Source: Pseudomonas frederiksbergensis
GTDB taxonomy: Bacteria > Pseudomonadota > Gammaproteobacteria > Pseudomonadales > Pseudomonadaceae
Reading direction: 5' to 3'
Length of the DNA stretch: 64,000 bases
Assembly: GCF_900105495.1 (NCBI RefSeq)
Contig: NZ_FNTF01000002.1
Coordinates: forward strand, 1,649,501 to 1,713,500
The position numbers and the translations under genes are program-made. The notes below the pieces were generated by a model, which worked only from the letters and a program-made list of their open reading frames with translations, had not been told where the DNA came from and did not search any database. This document shows, piece by piece, positions 1 to 8,621 of this stretch. Within the stretch, counting starts at the first letter, position 1; the number at the start of each line of letters is the position of its first letter.

Positions 1-128
1 AACATTTGAAAGCTCCATGGATGAAATCAATTCATCCAAACTGATTTTTTCTCATTTGAAGAAAGACTGCGATGCGCTTCAAGCTGCAAGTCACCAGCAG
101 TTTGAGTTTAGTTCTTCAGGAGATACAG

Positions 129-767
129 ATGAGCACAATTCTTGCCGTACATGCCAGCCCCCGTGGCGAGCGTTCTCACTCCCGGCGCTTGGCCGAGGTG
201 TTCCTTTCAGCCTGGCAGGCGGCCAATCCGCAGTCGCACCTGACCCGTCGCGAAGTCGGTCGGGCGTTGATTCCGCCGGTCAACGAGGCGTTTGTGGCCG
301 CCGCGTTTTACCCCGAACCCGATGCGCGACCACTGTCGATGCAGGCCGACCTGGCGTTCAGCGATGAACTGGTGGGCGAGTTACTCGGTCACGATTTGTT
401 GGTGATTTCCACGCCGATGCACAACTTCAGCGTGCCCAGCGGCCTCAAGGCCTGGATCGATCAGATTGTGCGGCTGGGGCTGACCTTCAATCACACCCTG
501 GACAATGGCATCGCTCAATACGAGCCGCTGGTGCAGGGCAAAAAGGCGTTGATCGTCACCAGTCGCGGCGGGTTCGGTTTCGGGCCCGGTGGGGAACTTG
601 AGGCGATGAACCATGCCGATCCGTTGTTGCGAACGGCGTTGGGCTTCATCGGCATCACCGACATCACGGTCGTGGCCGCCGAAGGCGAAGAGTCCGAGGA
701 ACGCACCTTCCAGATCTCCGCCGCCGAGGCCGAGCAGCGCTTGCTGGCGTTGGCCAGGGTGTTCTAG
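129..767 (+). CDS. FMN-dependent NADH-azoreductase / AcpD-type quinone reductase
   Basis: The 212-residue product has the flavodoxin-like fold of AcpD/AzoR enzymes, which use NADH and bound FMN to reduce quinones and azo compounds in the cytoplasm. The N-terminus reads [10 protein letters not shown], the phosphate-binding loop for FMN, followed by S-x-S-R-R-L. Near residues 95-110 is [18 protein letters not shown], the typical FMN-contact segment, and [10 protein letters not shown] lies near residue 145. The ATG at 129 is chosen because AGGAGA lies 5 bases upstream; an in-frame start at 72 would add 19 residues unlike the family. The SMR pump gene begins on the base after its stop codon, so the two are probably co-transcribed. 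The substrate cannot be read from sequence. Confidence 0.85.
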   Translation: MSTILAVHASPRGERSHSRRLAEVFLSAWQAANPQSHLTRREVGRALIPPVNEAFVAAAFYPEPDARPLSMQADLAFSDELVGELLGHDLLVISTPMHNFSVPSGLKAWIDQIVRLGLTFNHTLDNGIAQYEPLVQGKKALIVTSRGGFGFGPGGELEAMNHADPLLRTALGFIGITDITVVAAEGEESEERTFQISAAEAEQRLLALARVF

Positions 768-1073
768 ATGGCCTGGCTGTTTTTGCTGATCGCCGCCGGC
801 TTCGAAGTCACCTTTGCCATGGGCATGAAGTACGCCGAGGGCTTCACCCGGCTCTGGCCGTCGATGATCACCGTGGTGGCCGCGGTGGGCGGGATCTACT
901 TCCTGACCCTGGCCATGCGCGAGTTGCCGGTGAGCATCGCTTACCCGATCTGGACCGCCATCGGCTCGCTGGGCACGGTGTTTCTCGGGTTTGCGTTGCT
1001 CGGTGAAAGCCTGACGGCGGTCAAACTGGTATCGGTCGGATTGATCGTTGCGGGGGTGGTGGGGCTCAAGTAG
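768..1073 (+). CDS. SMR family efflux protein (SugE/Gdx-like)
   Basis: This 101-residue, very hydrophobic protein has four predicted membrane helices and the conserved SMR glutamate in helix 1 (GFEVTFAMGMKYAEGF, Glu13). The helix-1 Gly-Met-Lys-Tyr and the W-T-(A/G)-I-G-S/A motif in helix 3 resemble SugE/Gdx, whose characterised members export guanidinium and some quaternary ammonium compounds, more than EmrE. It would act as an inner-membrane proton-coupled antiporter dimer. Its ATG follows directly on the stop codon of the flavin reductase, so translation is probably coupled. Family assignment is firm; the Gdx versus drug-exporter choice is inference. Confidence 0.85.
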   Translation: MAWLFLLIAAGFEVTFAMGMKYAEGFTRLWPSMITVVAAVGGIYFLTLAMRELPVSIAYPIWTAIGSLGTVFLGFALLGESLTAVKLVSVGLIVAGVVGLK

Positions 1074-1183
1074 GGCGGGATGTCATAGACTGGTCGTCGA
1101 GTTGTCATCTTCAATACCGATGCTTGGCTGATGTCTTGCATTCAAGCCTTGCTTCACCTCACCGATCACAAGGACGTTCGCCC

Positions 1184-2074
1184 ATGTCGCAAGGTTCCGC
1201 CACGCGTTATCCGTTGGTGCTGGTCCCGGGAATGCTCGGGTTTATCCGTCTGCTGATCTATCCGTATTGGTACGGGATCATTTCTGCGCTGCGCCGGGGT
1301 GGGGCGACGGTATTTGCGGTACAGGTTTCTCCGCTCAACTCCAGCGAAGTGCGTGGCGAGCAGCTGCTGGCGCGGATCGAGGAAATCCTGCGGGAAACCG
1401 GGGCCGAGAAAGTCAACCTGATCGGCCATAGCCAAGGCTCGCTCACCGCCCGTTACGCCGCTGCCAAGCGTCCGGATCAGGTGGCGTCGGTGACGTCGGT
1501 GGCCGGGCCCAATCACGGTTCGGAACTGGCGGATTACCTGCACAAACACTATCCGGGAGACAGTGCCAAGGGGCGTTTGCTCAGCGTTTTGCTGCGGTGG
1601 ATCAGTGCGTTGATGTGCCTGCTGGAAACCGGGTATCGCGGACCGAAATTGCCGGTGGATATCCCTGCCTCCCATCATTCCCTGACGAGCGAAGGGGTGG
1701 CGCTGTTCAATCAGCGTTATCCACAGGGCCTGCCTGAAACCTGGGGTGGGCATGGGCCGGAAGAGGTCAATGGCGTGCGGTATTACTCCTGGTCCGGGAC
1801 CTTGCAGCCGGGCAAGACCGATGGCGGGCGAAACCGGTTTGATGGGACCAACCGCAGTTGTCGGTTGTTTGCCAGGACCTTCGTTCGAGAGGTCGGGCAT
1901 TGCGACGGGATGGTCGGGCGCTACAGCTCCCATCTGGGGACGGTGATTGGCGATGAGTACCCGATGGATCACTTCGATATCGTCAATCAGTCGCTGGGTT
2001 TGGTGGGCAAAGGCGCGGAGCCGGTGCGGTTGTTTGTCGAGCATGCGGCGCGGCTGAAAGCGGCTGGGGTTTAG
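1184..2074 (+). CDS. triacylglycerol lipase, alpha/beta hydrolase
   Basis: The 296-residue product matches Pseudomonas true lipases: YPLVLVPGMLGF near the N-terminus forms the oxyanion-hole region, and the nucleophile elbow is G-H-S-Q-G with Ser83. Asp241 (in HCDGMVG) and His263 (in MDHFD) are the likely rest of the triad, and SSHLG near the C-terminus is typical of subfamily I.1. ATG 1184 is chosen because it follows an AAGGA element; the ORF could open at 1124 but those 20 residues are not lipase-like. There is no signal peptide and no lipase foldase gene beside it, unlike secreted LipA-Lif pairs, so export, if any, is by another route. It converges with the eamA-type gene. Confidence 0.85.
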   Translation: MSQGSATRYPLVLVPGMLGFIRLLIYPYWYGIISALRRGGATVFAVQVSPLNSSEVRGEQLLARIEEILRETGAEKVNLIGHSQGSLTARYAAAKRPDQVASVTSVAGPNHGSELADYLHKHYPGDSAKGRLLSVLLRWISALMCLLETGYRGPKLPVDIPASHHSLTSEGVALFNQRYPQGLPETWGGHGPEEVNGVRYYSWSGTLQPGKTDGGRNRFDGTNRSCRLFARTFVREVGHCDGMVGRYSSHLGTVIGDEYPMDHFDIVNQSLGLVGKGAEPVRLFVEHAARLKAAGV

Positions 2075-2079
2075 ACCCC

Positions 2080-2190
2080 TGTGGTGAGGGGGCTTGTCGG
2101 AACGCCGCACCGTCCCGTTGGGCTGCGAAGCGGCCCCGAATTGCGACCGCTTCGCGCTCGAGCGGGAGCAAGCTCCCTCGCCATAAAGGA
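2080..2190. repeat. degenerate REP pair with a hairpin between convergent genes
   Basis: A perfect 9-bp stem (2125-2133 with 2147-2155, gcgaagcgg/ccgcttcgc) is flanked by two diverged REP-like arms, of which the right one (cgggagcaagctccctcgcca) keeps the Pseudomonas REP core. It sits between the ends of two convergent genes and could act as a bidirectional terminator, although no clear T-run follows. Confidence 0.55.
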
Positions 2191-3066
2191 TTAGGCGCGG
2201 CCAAGAACCGTGGTCCAACGCTCTGAAAGAATCACCCCGCCCAACGTCAACATCCCGCCCACCAGGTGATACATCGCCAACTGCTCATGCAGCACCACCG
2301 CCGCAATCAGCGCAGTAATCAACGGCAGCAGATTGAAAAACAGCGTGGTCCGGCTCGGCCCCAGGCGGATCACGGCCTGCATCCACGCCAATGGCGCAAC
2401 CATCGAGGCCAGCAGGCAGGCGTAAAGCACCAGCGGAATATTCTGCAAGGTCAGGCCAATCTTTGGCGAGGCGACAAACAGCGGAAACAGCACCACCACC
2501 GCCACCCATACCTGCAAGTACAGCAACACCAGCGGCGGCAAACGCAGCTGCCACTTTTTCAGCAGCGTGCTGTAGATCGCATAGGCCAGGGTGGCGATCA
2601 GCATCATCGCGTCACCCAGGTTCACCCCGTGTTCGAGCAACGCACCCAGGCTGCCGGACGAGACGACCACCAAAACCCCCGCGAACGACAGCACCGCACC
2701 GGCCAGTGCGCCGATAGTCAGGCGCTGGCCGAGGCTGATGATCGCCATGGCCAGCGACATCAGAGGCATCAGCGACAGGATGATGCCCATGTTGGTGGCC
2801 GAGGTCAGGCTCGCCGCGAAGTACGCCAGGCTTTGGTAAACCGCCATGCCGAGCACGCCGAGGACAAAGATCTTGCCCAGGTTCGGGCGGATCGCTGGCC
2901 AATGGGCGATCACCGGTTTGAGCATGAAGGGGGTGAACAGCAGTCCGGCAAGCAGCCAGCGGTAGAAGCCGATCTCGGCGGGGAAGATCGCCCCGGCCGA
3001 CATCTTGGTGATCACGGTGTTGCCGGCCCAAATGAAAATGGCCAGCAGGGGATAAGCGTATTGCAT
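2191..3066 (-). CDS. EamA/DMT family inner-membrane transporter
   Basis: The 291-residue protein has about ten hydrophobic segments and the two-fold EamA repeat (residues about 4-135 and 150-282). FIWAGNTVITK near the N-terminus and the proline-containing helices (SLMPLMSLAMA, LLPLITALIAA) are typical of drug/metabolite transporters. The substrate is unknown; relatives export amino acids or other metabolites. It is transcribed away from an AraC-family gene, and the short shared intergenic region holds a strong inverted repeat, so the neighbouring regulator may control it. Confidence 0.85.
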   Translation of the reverse strand: MQYAYPLLAIFIWAGNTVITKMSAGAIFPAEIGFYRWLLAGLLFTPFMLKPVIAHWPAIRPNLGKIFVLGVLGMAVYQSLAYFAASLTSATNMGIILSLMPLMSLAMAIISLGQRLTIGALAGAVLSFAGVLVVVSSGSLGALLEHGVNLGDAMMLIATLAYAIYSTLLKKWQLRLPPLVLLYLQVWVAVVVLFPLFVASPKIGLTLQNIPLVLYACLLASMVAPLAWMQAVIRLGPSRTTLFFNLLPLITALIAAVVLHEQLAMYHLVGGMLTLGGVILSERWTTVLGRA

Positions 3067-3104
3067 CAGAGAAAACCAGAGCGTTAATGAGGGGTGATTA
3101 TCAC

Positions 3105-3140
3105 TTGTCTGGATACAAGCCTATACTTCGATCCAGACAA
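3105..3140. promoter_or_regulatory. inverted repeat in the eamA/araC divergent promoter
   Basis: Two perfect 10-bp arms (TTGTCTGGAT at 3105-3114 and ATCCAGACAA at 3131-3140) are separated by 16 bases. A smaller dyad, CTTGT-6-ACAAG, overlaps the left arm at 3104-3119. The position between divergent start codons fits an operator. The cognate regulator is not known: the adjacent AraC protein or a GntR-type protein are both possible. Confidence 0.5.
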
Positions 3141-3150
3141 CCTGCCCCTG

Positions 3151-3957
3151 ATGACGGACAGCATGAACAGCAAACACATCGATCTGCTCGACTTCAGCGA
3201 ACTGCCTGCCCCGGTGTACTTCCGTTACGCCGACTTTGATGCGCATCGTTATGCCTCGGCGCACCGTCATCCATGGGGCACGCTGGAGTATTCGGCCCAC
3301 GGCGTATTGCACATGGAAATCGGTGGCAGCCGCTTCATGTCACCGCCGCAATACGCGGTGTGGGTGCCGCCACAGACCGAACACAGCTTCTATAGCCATC
3401 AGCCGATCAACTATCGCGCGGTCTGCCTGGCTCCGCCGATGTGCCAGGACCTGCCGCAACAGGCCTGCACCCTGGCCATCAGCGACATCCTTAAAGCGAT
3501 CCTCAAAGACTTCGCCAGCCGCGATGTGAAGATTCCCGAGCGCGAAGCCGACCAACGTCTGGCCCAGGTGTTGGTGGACCAACTGCAGCAGGCGCCAGTG
3601 CAGGAGTGTTATTTGCCCTACGCCAGCAGCCCTGGCTTGTTCGGGATACTCGAAGCCTTGCAGGCCGAGCCCGGTGATAACCGACCTTTGGCGGAGTGGG
3701 CCGCGCAGATCCATGTCAGCGAACGCACCCTGGCGCGGCGGTTCGTGCGTGAGTTGGGCATGAGTTTTGGCGAGTGGCGGCAGCGGCTGCGGTTTCTGGC
3801 GGCGATCGAAGCGCTGGACAGTCACCGCAGCATTCAGGAGATCGCATTCGACATGGGCTACAGCACTGGCTCTGCGTTTATCGCGATGTTTCAACGCCAG
3901 GCGCAGTGCACGCCGGAACAGTATCGACGCAGTCACCTTGAGGCCAGGAAGGTGTAA
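3151..3957 (+). CDS. AraC family transcriptional regulator
   Basis: The 268-residue product has an N-terminal cupin-like sensing domain (EYSAHGVLHMEIGG and VWVPPQTEHSF, with the usual histidines) and a C-terminal double helix-turn-helix domain from about residue 180: LAEWAAQIHVSERTLARRF and IQEIAFDMGYSTGSAFIAMF, then the typical TPEQYRR end. It binds DNA and probably senses a small ligand. The start is uncertain between ATG 3151 and ATG 3163; the longer ORF from 3094 would run through the operator-like repeat. It is divergent from the EamA transporter, which is a plausible target. Confidence 0.82.
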   Translation: MTDSMNSKHIDLLDFSELPAPVYFRYADFDAHRYASAHRHPWGTLEYSAHGVLHMEIGGSRFMSPPQYAVWVPPQTEHSFYSHQPINYRAVCLAPPMCQDLPQQACTLAISDILKAILKDFASRDVKIPEREADQRLAQVLVDQLQQAPVQECYLPYASSPGLFGILEALQAEPGDNRPLAEWAAQIHVSERTLARRFVRELGMSFGEWRQRLRFLAAIEALDSHRSIQEIAFDMGYSTGSAFIAMFQRQAQCTPEQYRRSHLEARKV

Positions 3958-4021
3958 CAGGTGTTGTCTACACTCCTGAGCGAGGCCGTGCTCGTCGGCG
4001 CGGCAACAAGGAGAAAACTCC

Positions 4022-4327
4022 ATGAAGATGTTGCGTGTCCCTTTGTTGATGATCGGTCTGCTGTTCTGCGCCCAGGGCTTTGCCGCCACCGAGCAACAGA
4101 ACAAGATGACCACCTGCAATGCTGACGCTACCGCGAAAAGCCTCAAGGGAGACGAACGCAAAGCTTTCATGAGCAATTGCCTCAAAGCGGCGCCCGCCGC
4201 CGATGCCGCCAAACCCCTTACCCCTCAGCAAGAGAAGATGAAAACCTGTAATGCCGATGCGGCCACTCAGGCGTTGAAAGGCGATGCGCGTAAAGCCTTC
4301 ATGAGCGAATGCCTGAAGAAAAAATAA
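4022..4327 (+). CDS. psiF: PsiF-repeat periplasmic protein
   Basis: This 101-residue protein starts with a signal peptide (about residues 1-22, ending GFAA) and then carries two PsiF repeats, each of the form K-M-x-T-C-N-A-D-A, LKGDxRKAFM and S-x-C-L-K. The two Cys per repeat may form disulfides in the periplasm. In E. coli psiF is induced by phosphate starvation, but its biochemical role is unknown. A good ribosome site (aacaaggag) lies just upstream of ATG 4022. It stands alone between an AraC gene and a REP pair. Confidence 0.85.
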   Translation: MKMLRVPLLMIGLLFCAQGFAATEQQNKMTTCNADATAKSLKGDERKAFMSNCLKAAPAADAAKPLTPQQEKMKTCNADAATQALKGDARKAFMSECLKKK

Positions 4328-4360
4328 TCATTGGGCCGCAAGTTGTGGGGGCTGGGAGGG

Positions 4361-4440
4361 CCTCATCGCGAGCAGGCTCACTCCCACAATGGATCTGTGT
4401 CCGCAGGACAAATGTGGGAGTGAGCCTGCTCGCGATGAGG
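4361..4440. repeat. REP pair (REPIN), type A
   Basis: Two perfectly complementary 28-bp arms at 4361-4388 and 4413-4440, core cgcgagcaggctcactccca, are separated by 24 bases. This is the common Pseudomonas REP family that includes the copies near 22.9, 36.1, 40.4 and 42.7 kb. Confidence 0.9.
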
Positions 4441-4563
4441 CCGGCAAGGGCACTGAAAAAAACCGCCAGTGCCCCCACTTAGGCCAACCTGCACAATCCC
4501 TAGTGCTTGCACCGGAACGCTGGCAGACTGCCAATCCTTTTACGCCGTTCGTTTTGAGGCTGT

Positions 4564-5577
4564 ATGCCAACGTTTTCTCAACGCCAAGTCTTGCAAGCCA
4601 TCAGTTGGGTCATCATTTTCGGCGGTTTGTTGCTGGTGATCCCGCTGCGATTACTGCCGAGTTTGCTGGCCGGCCTGTTGGTGTTCGAACTGGTCAACAT
4701 GCTCACCCCGCAATTGCAGCGGCTGATTGAAGGTCGGCGTGCGCGCTGGCTGGCGGTGGCGTTGTTGGGGACGCTAGTGGTCAGTGTGTTGACGCTGATC
4801 TTTGCCGGTGCCTTCAGCTTTCTGCTGCATGAAGCGGAAAATCCCGGCGCTTCTCTCGACAAATTCATGGTCGTGGTTGATCGGGCACGCGGGCAACTGC
4901 CGCCGTTCATCGACGCCTATCTGCCCGCCAGCGCCGCCGAGTTCCGCGTGGCGATTGGCGAATGGGTCAGCAAGCATCTCAGCGATTTGCAACTGGTGGG
5001 CAAGGATGCGGCGCACATGTTTGTGACGCTGCTGATCGGCATGGTGCTGGGGGCGATCATTGCCTTGCAGCGCGTGCCGGACGTGACCAAGCGCAAACCA
5101 TTGGCTGCTGCGCTGTTCGACCGCTTGCACCTGCTGGTCCAGGCGTTTCGCAACATCGTGTTCGCCCAGATCAAGATTTCCCTGCTCAACACCTTCTTCA
5201 CCGGGATTTTCCTGGCAGTGGTCCTGCCGATGTTCGGGATCAAGCTGCCGCTGACCAAAACCCTGATCGTGCTGACGTTCCTGCTCGGCTTGTTGCCGGT
5301 GATCGGCAACCTGATGTCGAACACCCTGATCACCATCGTCGGTCTGTCGCTGTCGATCTGGGTGGCCGTGGCGGCGTTGGGGTACCTGATTGTTATCCAC
5401 AAGCTCGAATACTTTCTCAACGCGCGCATCGTTGGCGGGCAGATCAGTGCCAAGTCGTGGGAGTTGCTGCTGGCGATGCTGGTGTTCGAGGCCGCGTTCG
5501 GCCTGCCGGGGGTGGTGGCAGGGCCGATTTATTACGCGTACCTGAAGAGTGAGTTGAAGCAGGTGGGGATGGTTTGA
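4564..5577 (+). CDS. AI-2E/PerM family membrane protein
   Basis: The 337-residue protein has seven to eight membrane segments in the PerM arrangement: two N-terminal helices, a third, a soluble stretch (about residues 95-150), then clustered C-terminal helices with LLPVIGNLMSNTLITIVGLS and the end motif GLPGVVAGPIYYAYLKSE. The family includes putative AI-2 exporters and Na+/H+ antiporters; which applies here cannot be told. It is followed by a REP pair and converges on the yegD-like gene. Confidence 0.85.
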   Translation: MPTFSQRQVLQAISWVIIFGGLLLVIPLRLLPSLLAGLLVFELVNMLTPQLQRLIEGRRARWLAVALLGTLVVSVLTLIFAGAFSFLLHEAENPGASLDKFMVVVDRARGQLPPFIDAYLPASAAEFRVAIGEWVSKHLSDLQLVGKDAAHMFVTLLIGMVLGAIIALQRVPDVTKRKPLAAALFDRLHLLVQAFRNIVFAQIKISLLNTFFTGIFLAVVLPMFGIKLPLTKTLIVLTFLLGLLPVIGNLMSNTLITIVGLSLSIWVAVAALGYLIVIHKLEYFLNARIVGGQISAKSWELLLAMLVFEAAFGLPGVVAGPIYYAYLKSELKQVGMV

Positions 5578-5586
5578 TTACCACCC

Positions 5587-5699
5587 GATCGTTCCCACGC
5601 TCTGCGTGGGAATGCCGCCATGGACGCTCTGCGTCTGCTGTTGAGGCTGTGACGCGGAGCGTCACGGGATGCATTCCCACGCAGAGCGTGGGAACGATC
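5587..5699. repeat. REP pair, type B
   Basis: Two perfect 29-bp inverted arms (5587-5615 and 5671-5699, core gttcccacgctctgcgtggg, itself a hairpin) flank a third small stem (gacgctc/gagcgtc). It lies between convergent genes. The same element occurs near 21.1, 24.7 and 28.3 kb. Confidence 0.9.
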
Positions 5700-5716
5700 A
5701 CTAGCTCGGGTTCGGG

Positions 5717-6991
5717 TCAGTCCATGTTGCCGTAGCGCTTCATCGCTTCAATCGCCAAGCCACTGCCGATGCTGCCGAAGATGTTCCCTTCCACATGCCG
5801 CGCGTTCGGCAACATCGCCGAGACGCTGTTGCGCAGTGCCGGAATACCGCTCGAACCGCCGGTGAAAAACACCGTATCGACCTGATCGACTCGTACATTG
5901 GCGTCGTTCAACAGCTGGGTCACGCTGTTACGCACGCGCTCGAGCAGGTTGTCGATGGCCGATTCGAACAGTGCCCGGCTCAGTTCCACGCTCAACCCCG
6001 GTTCGATGCGGTCCAGCGGCACATGGCGGCTGTCGGCGTGGGTCAGCTGGATCTTGGTTTCTTCCACTTCCATGGCCAGCCAATGGCCGGCGCGCTGGTC
6101 GATCAGCTTGAACAGGCGATCGATGCCGCCGGTGTCTTCGATGTCGTAGCGCATGCTGCCCAGCGCCAGGGTCGACTTTTGCGAGTACACCGAGTTGATG
6201 GTGTGCCAGGTCGCCAGGTTCATGTGGTGGCTGGTCGGCATATAGGCGCCGCTCTTCATCCGGCTGCCATAGCCGAACAGCGGCATCAGGCCTTGCAGGC
6301 TCAGCTGCTTGTCGAAATCGGTCCCGCCGATGTGCACGCCGCCGGTAGCGAGGATGTCATCGTGACGGTTGTCGTGGGTACGGCGCTCAGGGGACAGGCG
6401 CACCAGCGAAAAGTCCGAGGTACCACCGCCGATGTCGACGATTAGCACCAGCTCTTCTTTTTCGATGGTCGACTCATAGTCGAAGGCTGCCGCAATCGGT
6501 TCGTACTGGAACGAAACATCCTTGAAGCCGATGGCGCGGGCCACGTCCACCAAGGTGTTTTCGGCTTCCTGGTCGGCCAATTCATCGTCATCGACGAAAA
6601 ACACCGGACGACCGAGCACCACTTCATCGAACTCGCGACCGGCGGCGGTTTCGGCGCGCTTCTTCAGTTGGCCGATAAACAGCCCAAGCAAATCCTTGAA
6701 CGGCATTGCCGTGCCGAGGACGCTGGTGTCGTGCTTGATCAGCTTGGAGCCCAGCAGGCTCTTGAGCGAGCGCATCAGCCGGCCTTCATAACCTTCCAGG
6801 TACTCGTGCAGCGCGAGGCGGCCGTACACCGGGCGGCGTTCTTCCATGTTGAAGAAGACCACCGAAGGCAGGGTGATCTTGTCGTCCTCCAGCGCGATCA
6901 GCGTTTCCATGCCGGGGCGCAGCCAGCCGACGGTGGAGTTGGACGTGCCGAAGTCGATACCACAGGCACGGGCTGGAGATGCGTTTTTCAT
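5717..6991 (-). CDS. yegD: Hsp70-like chaperone, nucleotide-binding domain only (YegD)
   Basis: The 424-residue product carries the actin/Hsp70 ATPase fold: phosphate-1 loop CGIDFGTSNSTVGW (residues 10-23), phosphate-2 LIVDIGGGTSDFSL, the EPIAAAFDYE segment, and the adenosine motif FFTGGSSGIPALR near residue 375. It stops after the ATPase domain, so the peptide-binding and lid domains of DnaK are missing; this is the usual YegD form and not a truncation. It lies divergent from cbpA, a DnaJ-type co-chaperone, which suggests a chaperone-related locus, but a direct partnership is not shown. Confidence 0.85.
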   Translation of the reverse strand: MKNASPARACGIDFGTSNSTVGWLRPGMETLIALEDDKITLPSVVFFNMEERRPVYGRLALHEYLEGYEGRLMRSLKSLLGSKLIKHDTSVLGTAMPFKDLLGLFIGQLKKRAETAAGREFDEVVLGRPVFFVDDDELADQEAENTLVDVARAIGFKDVSFQYEPIAAAFDYESTIEKEELVLIVDIGGGTSDFSLVRLSPERRTHDNRHDDILATGGVHIGGTDFDKQLSLQGLMPLFGYGSRMKSGAYMPTSHHMNLATWHTINSVYSQKSTLALGSMRYDIEDTGGIDRLFKLIDQRAGHWLAMEVEETKIQLTHADSRHVPLDRIEPGLSVELSRALFESAIDNLLERVRNSVTQLLNDANVRVDQVDTVFFTGGSSGIPALRNSVSAMLPNARHVEGNIFGSIGSGLAIEAMKRYGNMD

Positions 6992-7087
6992 GTCTATCGA
7001 GTTCCGGTTAAAAAACGGCCGCGCAGTGTATGTCAGTGCGGCGCAGATTCGAAGGCCGACTATCCGCTAAATCTCAGCGATTAGCGC

Positions 7088-7115
7088 CTTGATAAGACGG
7101 CCAGATGCCCCAAAC
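7088..7115 (+). promoter_or_regulatory. possible heat-shock (sigma-32) promoter upstream of cbpA
   Basis: CTTGATA (7088-7094), a 13-base spacer and CCCCAAA (7108-7114) resemble the sigma-32 consensus CTTGAAA-N11-15-CCCCATNT. It lies about 165 bases before the cbpA start, in the 289-base region shared with the divergent yegD gene. In E. coli cbpA depends on sigma-S, so this is only a candidate. Confidence 0.3.
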
Positions 7116-7280
7116 TTGTCTGCATTGGCCCTGGCAGCCCTCGGACGGTCGCAAGAACCGCCCACTGCTGCCGAAAAACTTCTGATGCGCTGCCACCTTG
7201 AGATCGATCAACCTGGCGGCTGCCAAAGAGCGCATGCTGCCGGTAGTGGCGCGATATCGATAACGGATGGTGATCCTTAG

Positions 7281-8228
7281 ATGGACTTCAAAGACTATTA
7301 CAAGATTCTCGGTGTGGAACCGACCGCGGACGATAAGACGATCAAGGCCGCCTATCGTAAGCTGGCGCGTAAATATCACCCGGATGTCAGCAAGGAAAAG
7401 GACGCCGAGTCCAAATTCAAGGACGCCTCGGAAGCCTATGAAGCGCTGAAAAGCGCCGACAAGCGCGCCGAATACGACGACTTGCGCAAATACGGCCAGC
7501 ACGGCCAACCGTTCCAGGGCCCGCCGGGTTGGCAGGGGCGTGGCGCAGGTGGTTTCGGTGGTGGTCAGGACACGGGCGATTTTTCGGACTTCTTCAGTTC
7601 GATCTTCGGCAACCGTGGCCCTGGTTTTGGTGGTGGACAGTCGGGCCGTAGCGCCGGGCGTCGAGGGCAAGACGTGGAAATGGAACTCGGGATTTTCCTG
7701 GAAGAAACCCTTTCGAGCGAATCGAAGAAGGTCACCTTCCAGGTGCCGCAGTACAACGCTGCCGGCCAGCATGTCAGCAACACCAGCAAAAGCCTGAACG
7801 TGAAGATCCCGGCCGGCGTGGCCGACGGCGAGCGCATCCGCCTCAAGGGCCAGGGGGCTCCGGGCACGGGTGGCGGGGCCAATGGCGACTTGTTCCTGAT
7901 CATTCGCTTTGCGCCGCACCCCAAGTTCGACGTCGAAGGCGAGAACCTGATCATTACCTTGCCGCTGGCGCCGTGGGAGTTGGCATTAGGGACTGAGGTG
8001 GCAGTGCCTACCCTGACAGGCAAGATCAACCTCAAGATCCCGGCCGGCAGCCAGAACGGCCAGCGCATGCGCGCCAAGGGCCACGGTTTGCTGAACAAGG
8101 CCGGTCATCGCGGTTATCTGTTTGTACAGCTCAAGGCAGTCATGCCTAAAACCTCGGACGACGAGGTCAAGGCGCTGTGGCAGGAACTGGCGAAAAAAGC
8201 GGCTTTCAACCCCAGAGAAAACTTCTGA
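7281..8228 (+). CDS. cbpA: curved-DNA-binding protein / DnaJ-type co-chaperone CbpA
   Basis: The 315-residue protein has an N-terminal J domain (residues about 5-70, with HPD at 33-35), a Gly/Phe-rich linker (about 75-125) and the two C-terminal peptide-binding domains, without the zinc-finger domain of DnaJ. CbpA stimulates DnaK ATPase and also binds curved DNA in the nucleoid. The cbpM modulator gene begins 23 bases downstream, the classical cbpAM arrangement. Confidence 0.93.
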   Translation: MDFKDYYKILGVEPTADDKTIKAAYRKLARKYHPDVSKEKDAESKFKDASEAYEALKSADKRAEYDDLRKYGQHGQPFQGPPGWQGRGAGGFGGGQDTGDFSDFFSSIFGNRGPGFGGGQSGRSAGRRGQDVEMELGIFLEETLSSESKKVTFQVPQYNAAGQHVSNTSKSLNVKIPAGVADGERIRLKGQGAPGTGGGANGDLFLIIRFAPHPKFDVEGENLIITLPLAPWELALGTEVAVPTLTGKINLKIPAGSQNGQRMRAKGHGLLNKAGHRGYLFVQLKAVMPKTSDDEVKALWQELAKKAAFNPRENF

Positions 8229-8251
8229 TCCAAGAGACGGAGTAGCCCATC

Positions 8252-8557
8252 ATGAGCAACCCCCTGATCGTTCAACTGGACCTGGCAGAATTCTGCGAGG
8301 CGACCGACCTGCCGGACGTCTACGTGATCGAAATCGTCGAGCACGGCATCCTCGAACCTCAGGGCAAGCAGCCCAAGGATTGGCGTTTCACCGATTATGA
8401 GTTGGTGCTGGCCAAACGTGCCGCCAAGCTGCGGCGCGACCTTGAGCTGGAATGGGAAGGCGTCGCCCTGGCGCTGGACCTGCTGGAAGAGGTCCAGCAA
8501 CTGCGGGCCGAGAACCGCATGCTCAAGCAGCGGTTGGCCCGGTTGGTGATCGAGTAG
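8252..8557 (+). CDS. cbpM: chaperone modulator CbpM
   Basis: This 101-residue, mostly helical, MerR-like protein has the CbpM pattern: an N-terminal winged segment (LAEFCEATDLPDVYVIEIVEHG) and a C-terminal coiled region ending LRAENRMLKQRLARL. CbpM binds the J domain of CbpA and blocks both its DnaK stimulation and DNA binding. It overlaps no gene and ends the cbpAM operon. The AT-rich leader of the first giant effector begins shortly downstream. Confidence 0.9.
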   Translation: MSNPLIVQLDLAEFCEATDLPDVYVIEIVEHGILEPQGKQPKDWRFTDYELVLAKRAAKLRRDLELEWEGVALALDLLEEVQQLRAENRMLKQRLARLVIE

Positions 8558-8621
8558 TTCAACATCAAAAGATCTGGCCTTTTTGAGATTGATACTCTGG
8601 TAGTTGATGTATCGGCAAGGT

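Noticed and set aside
2191..2218. 350-codon minus-strand frame 1166-2218 extending past the lipase
   Set aside because: It is antisense to the lipase and overlaps the eamA end; no family features.
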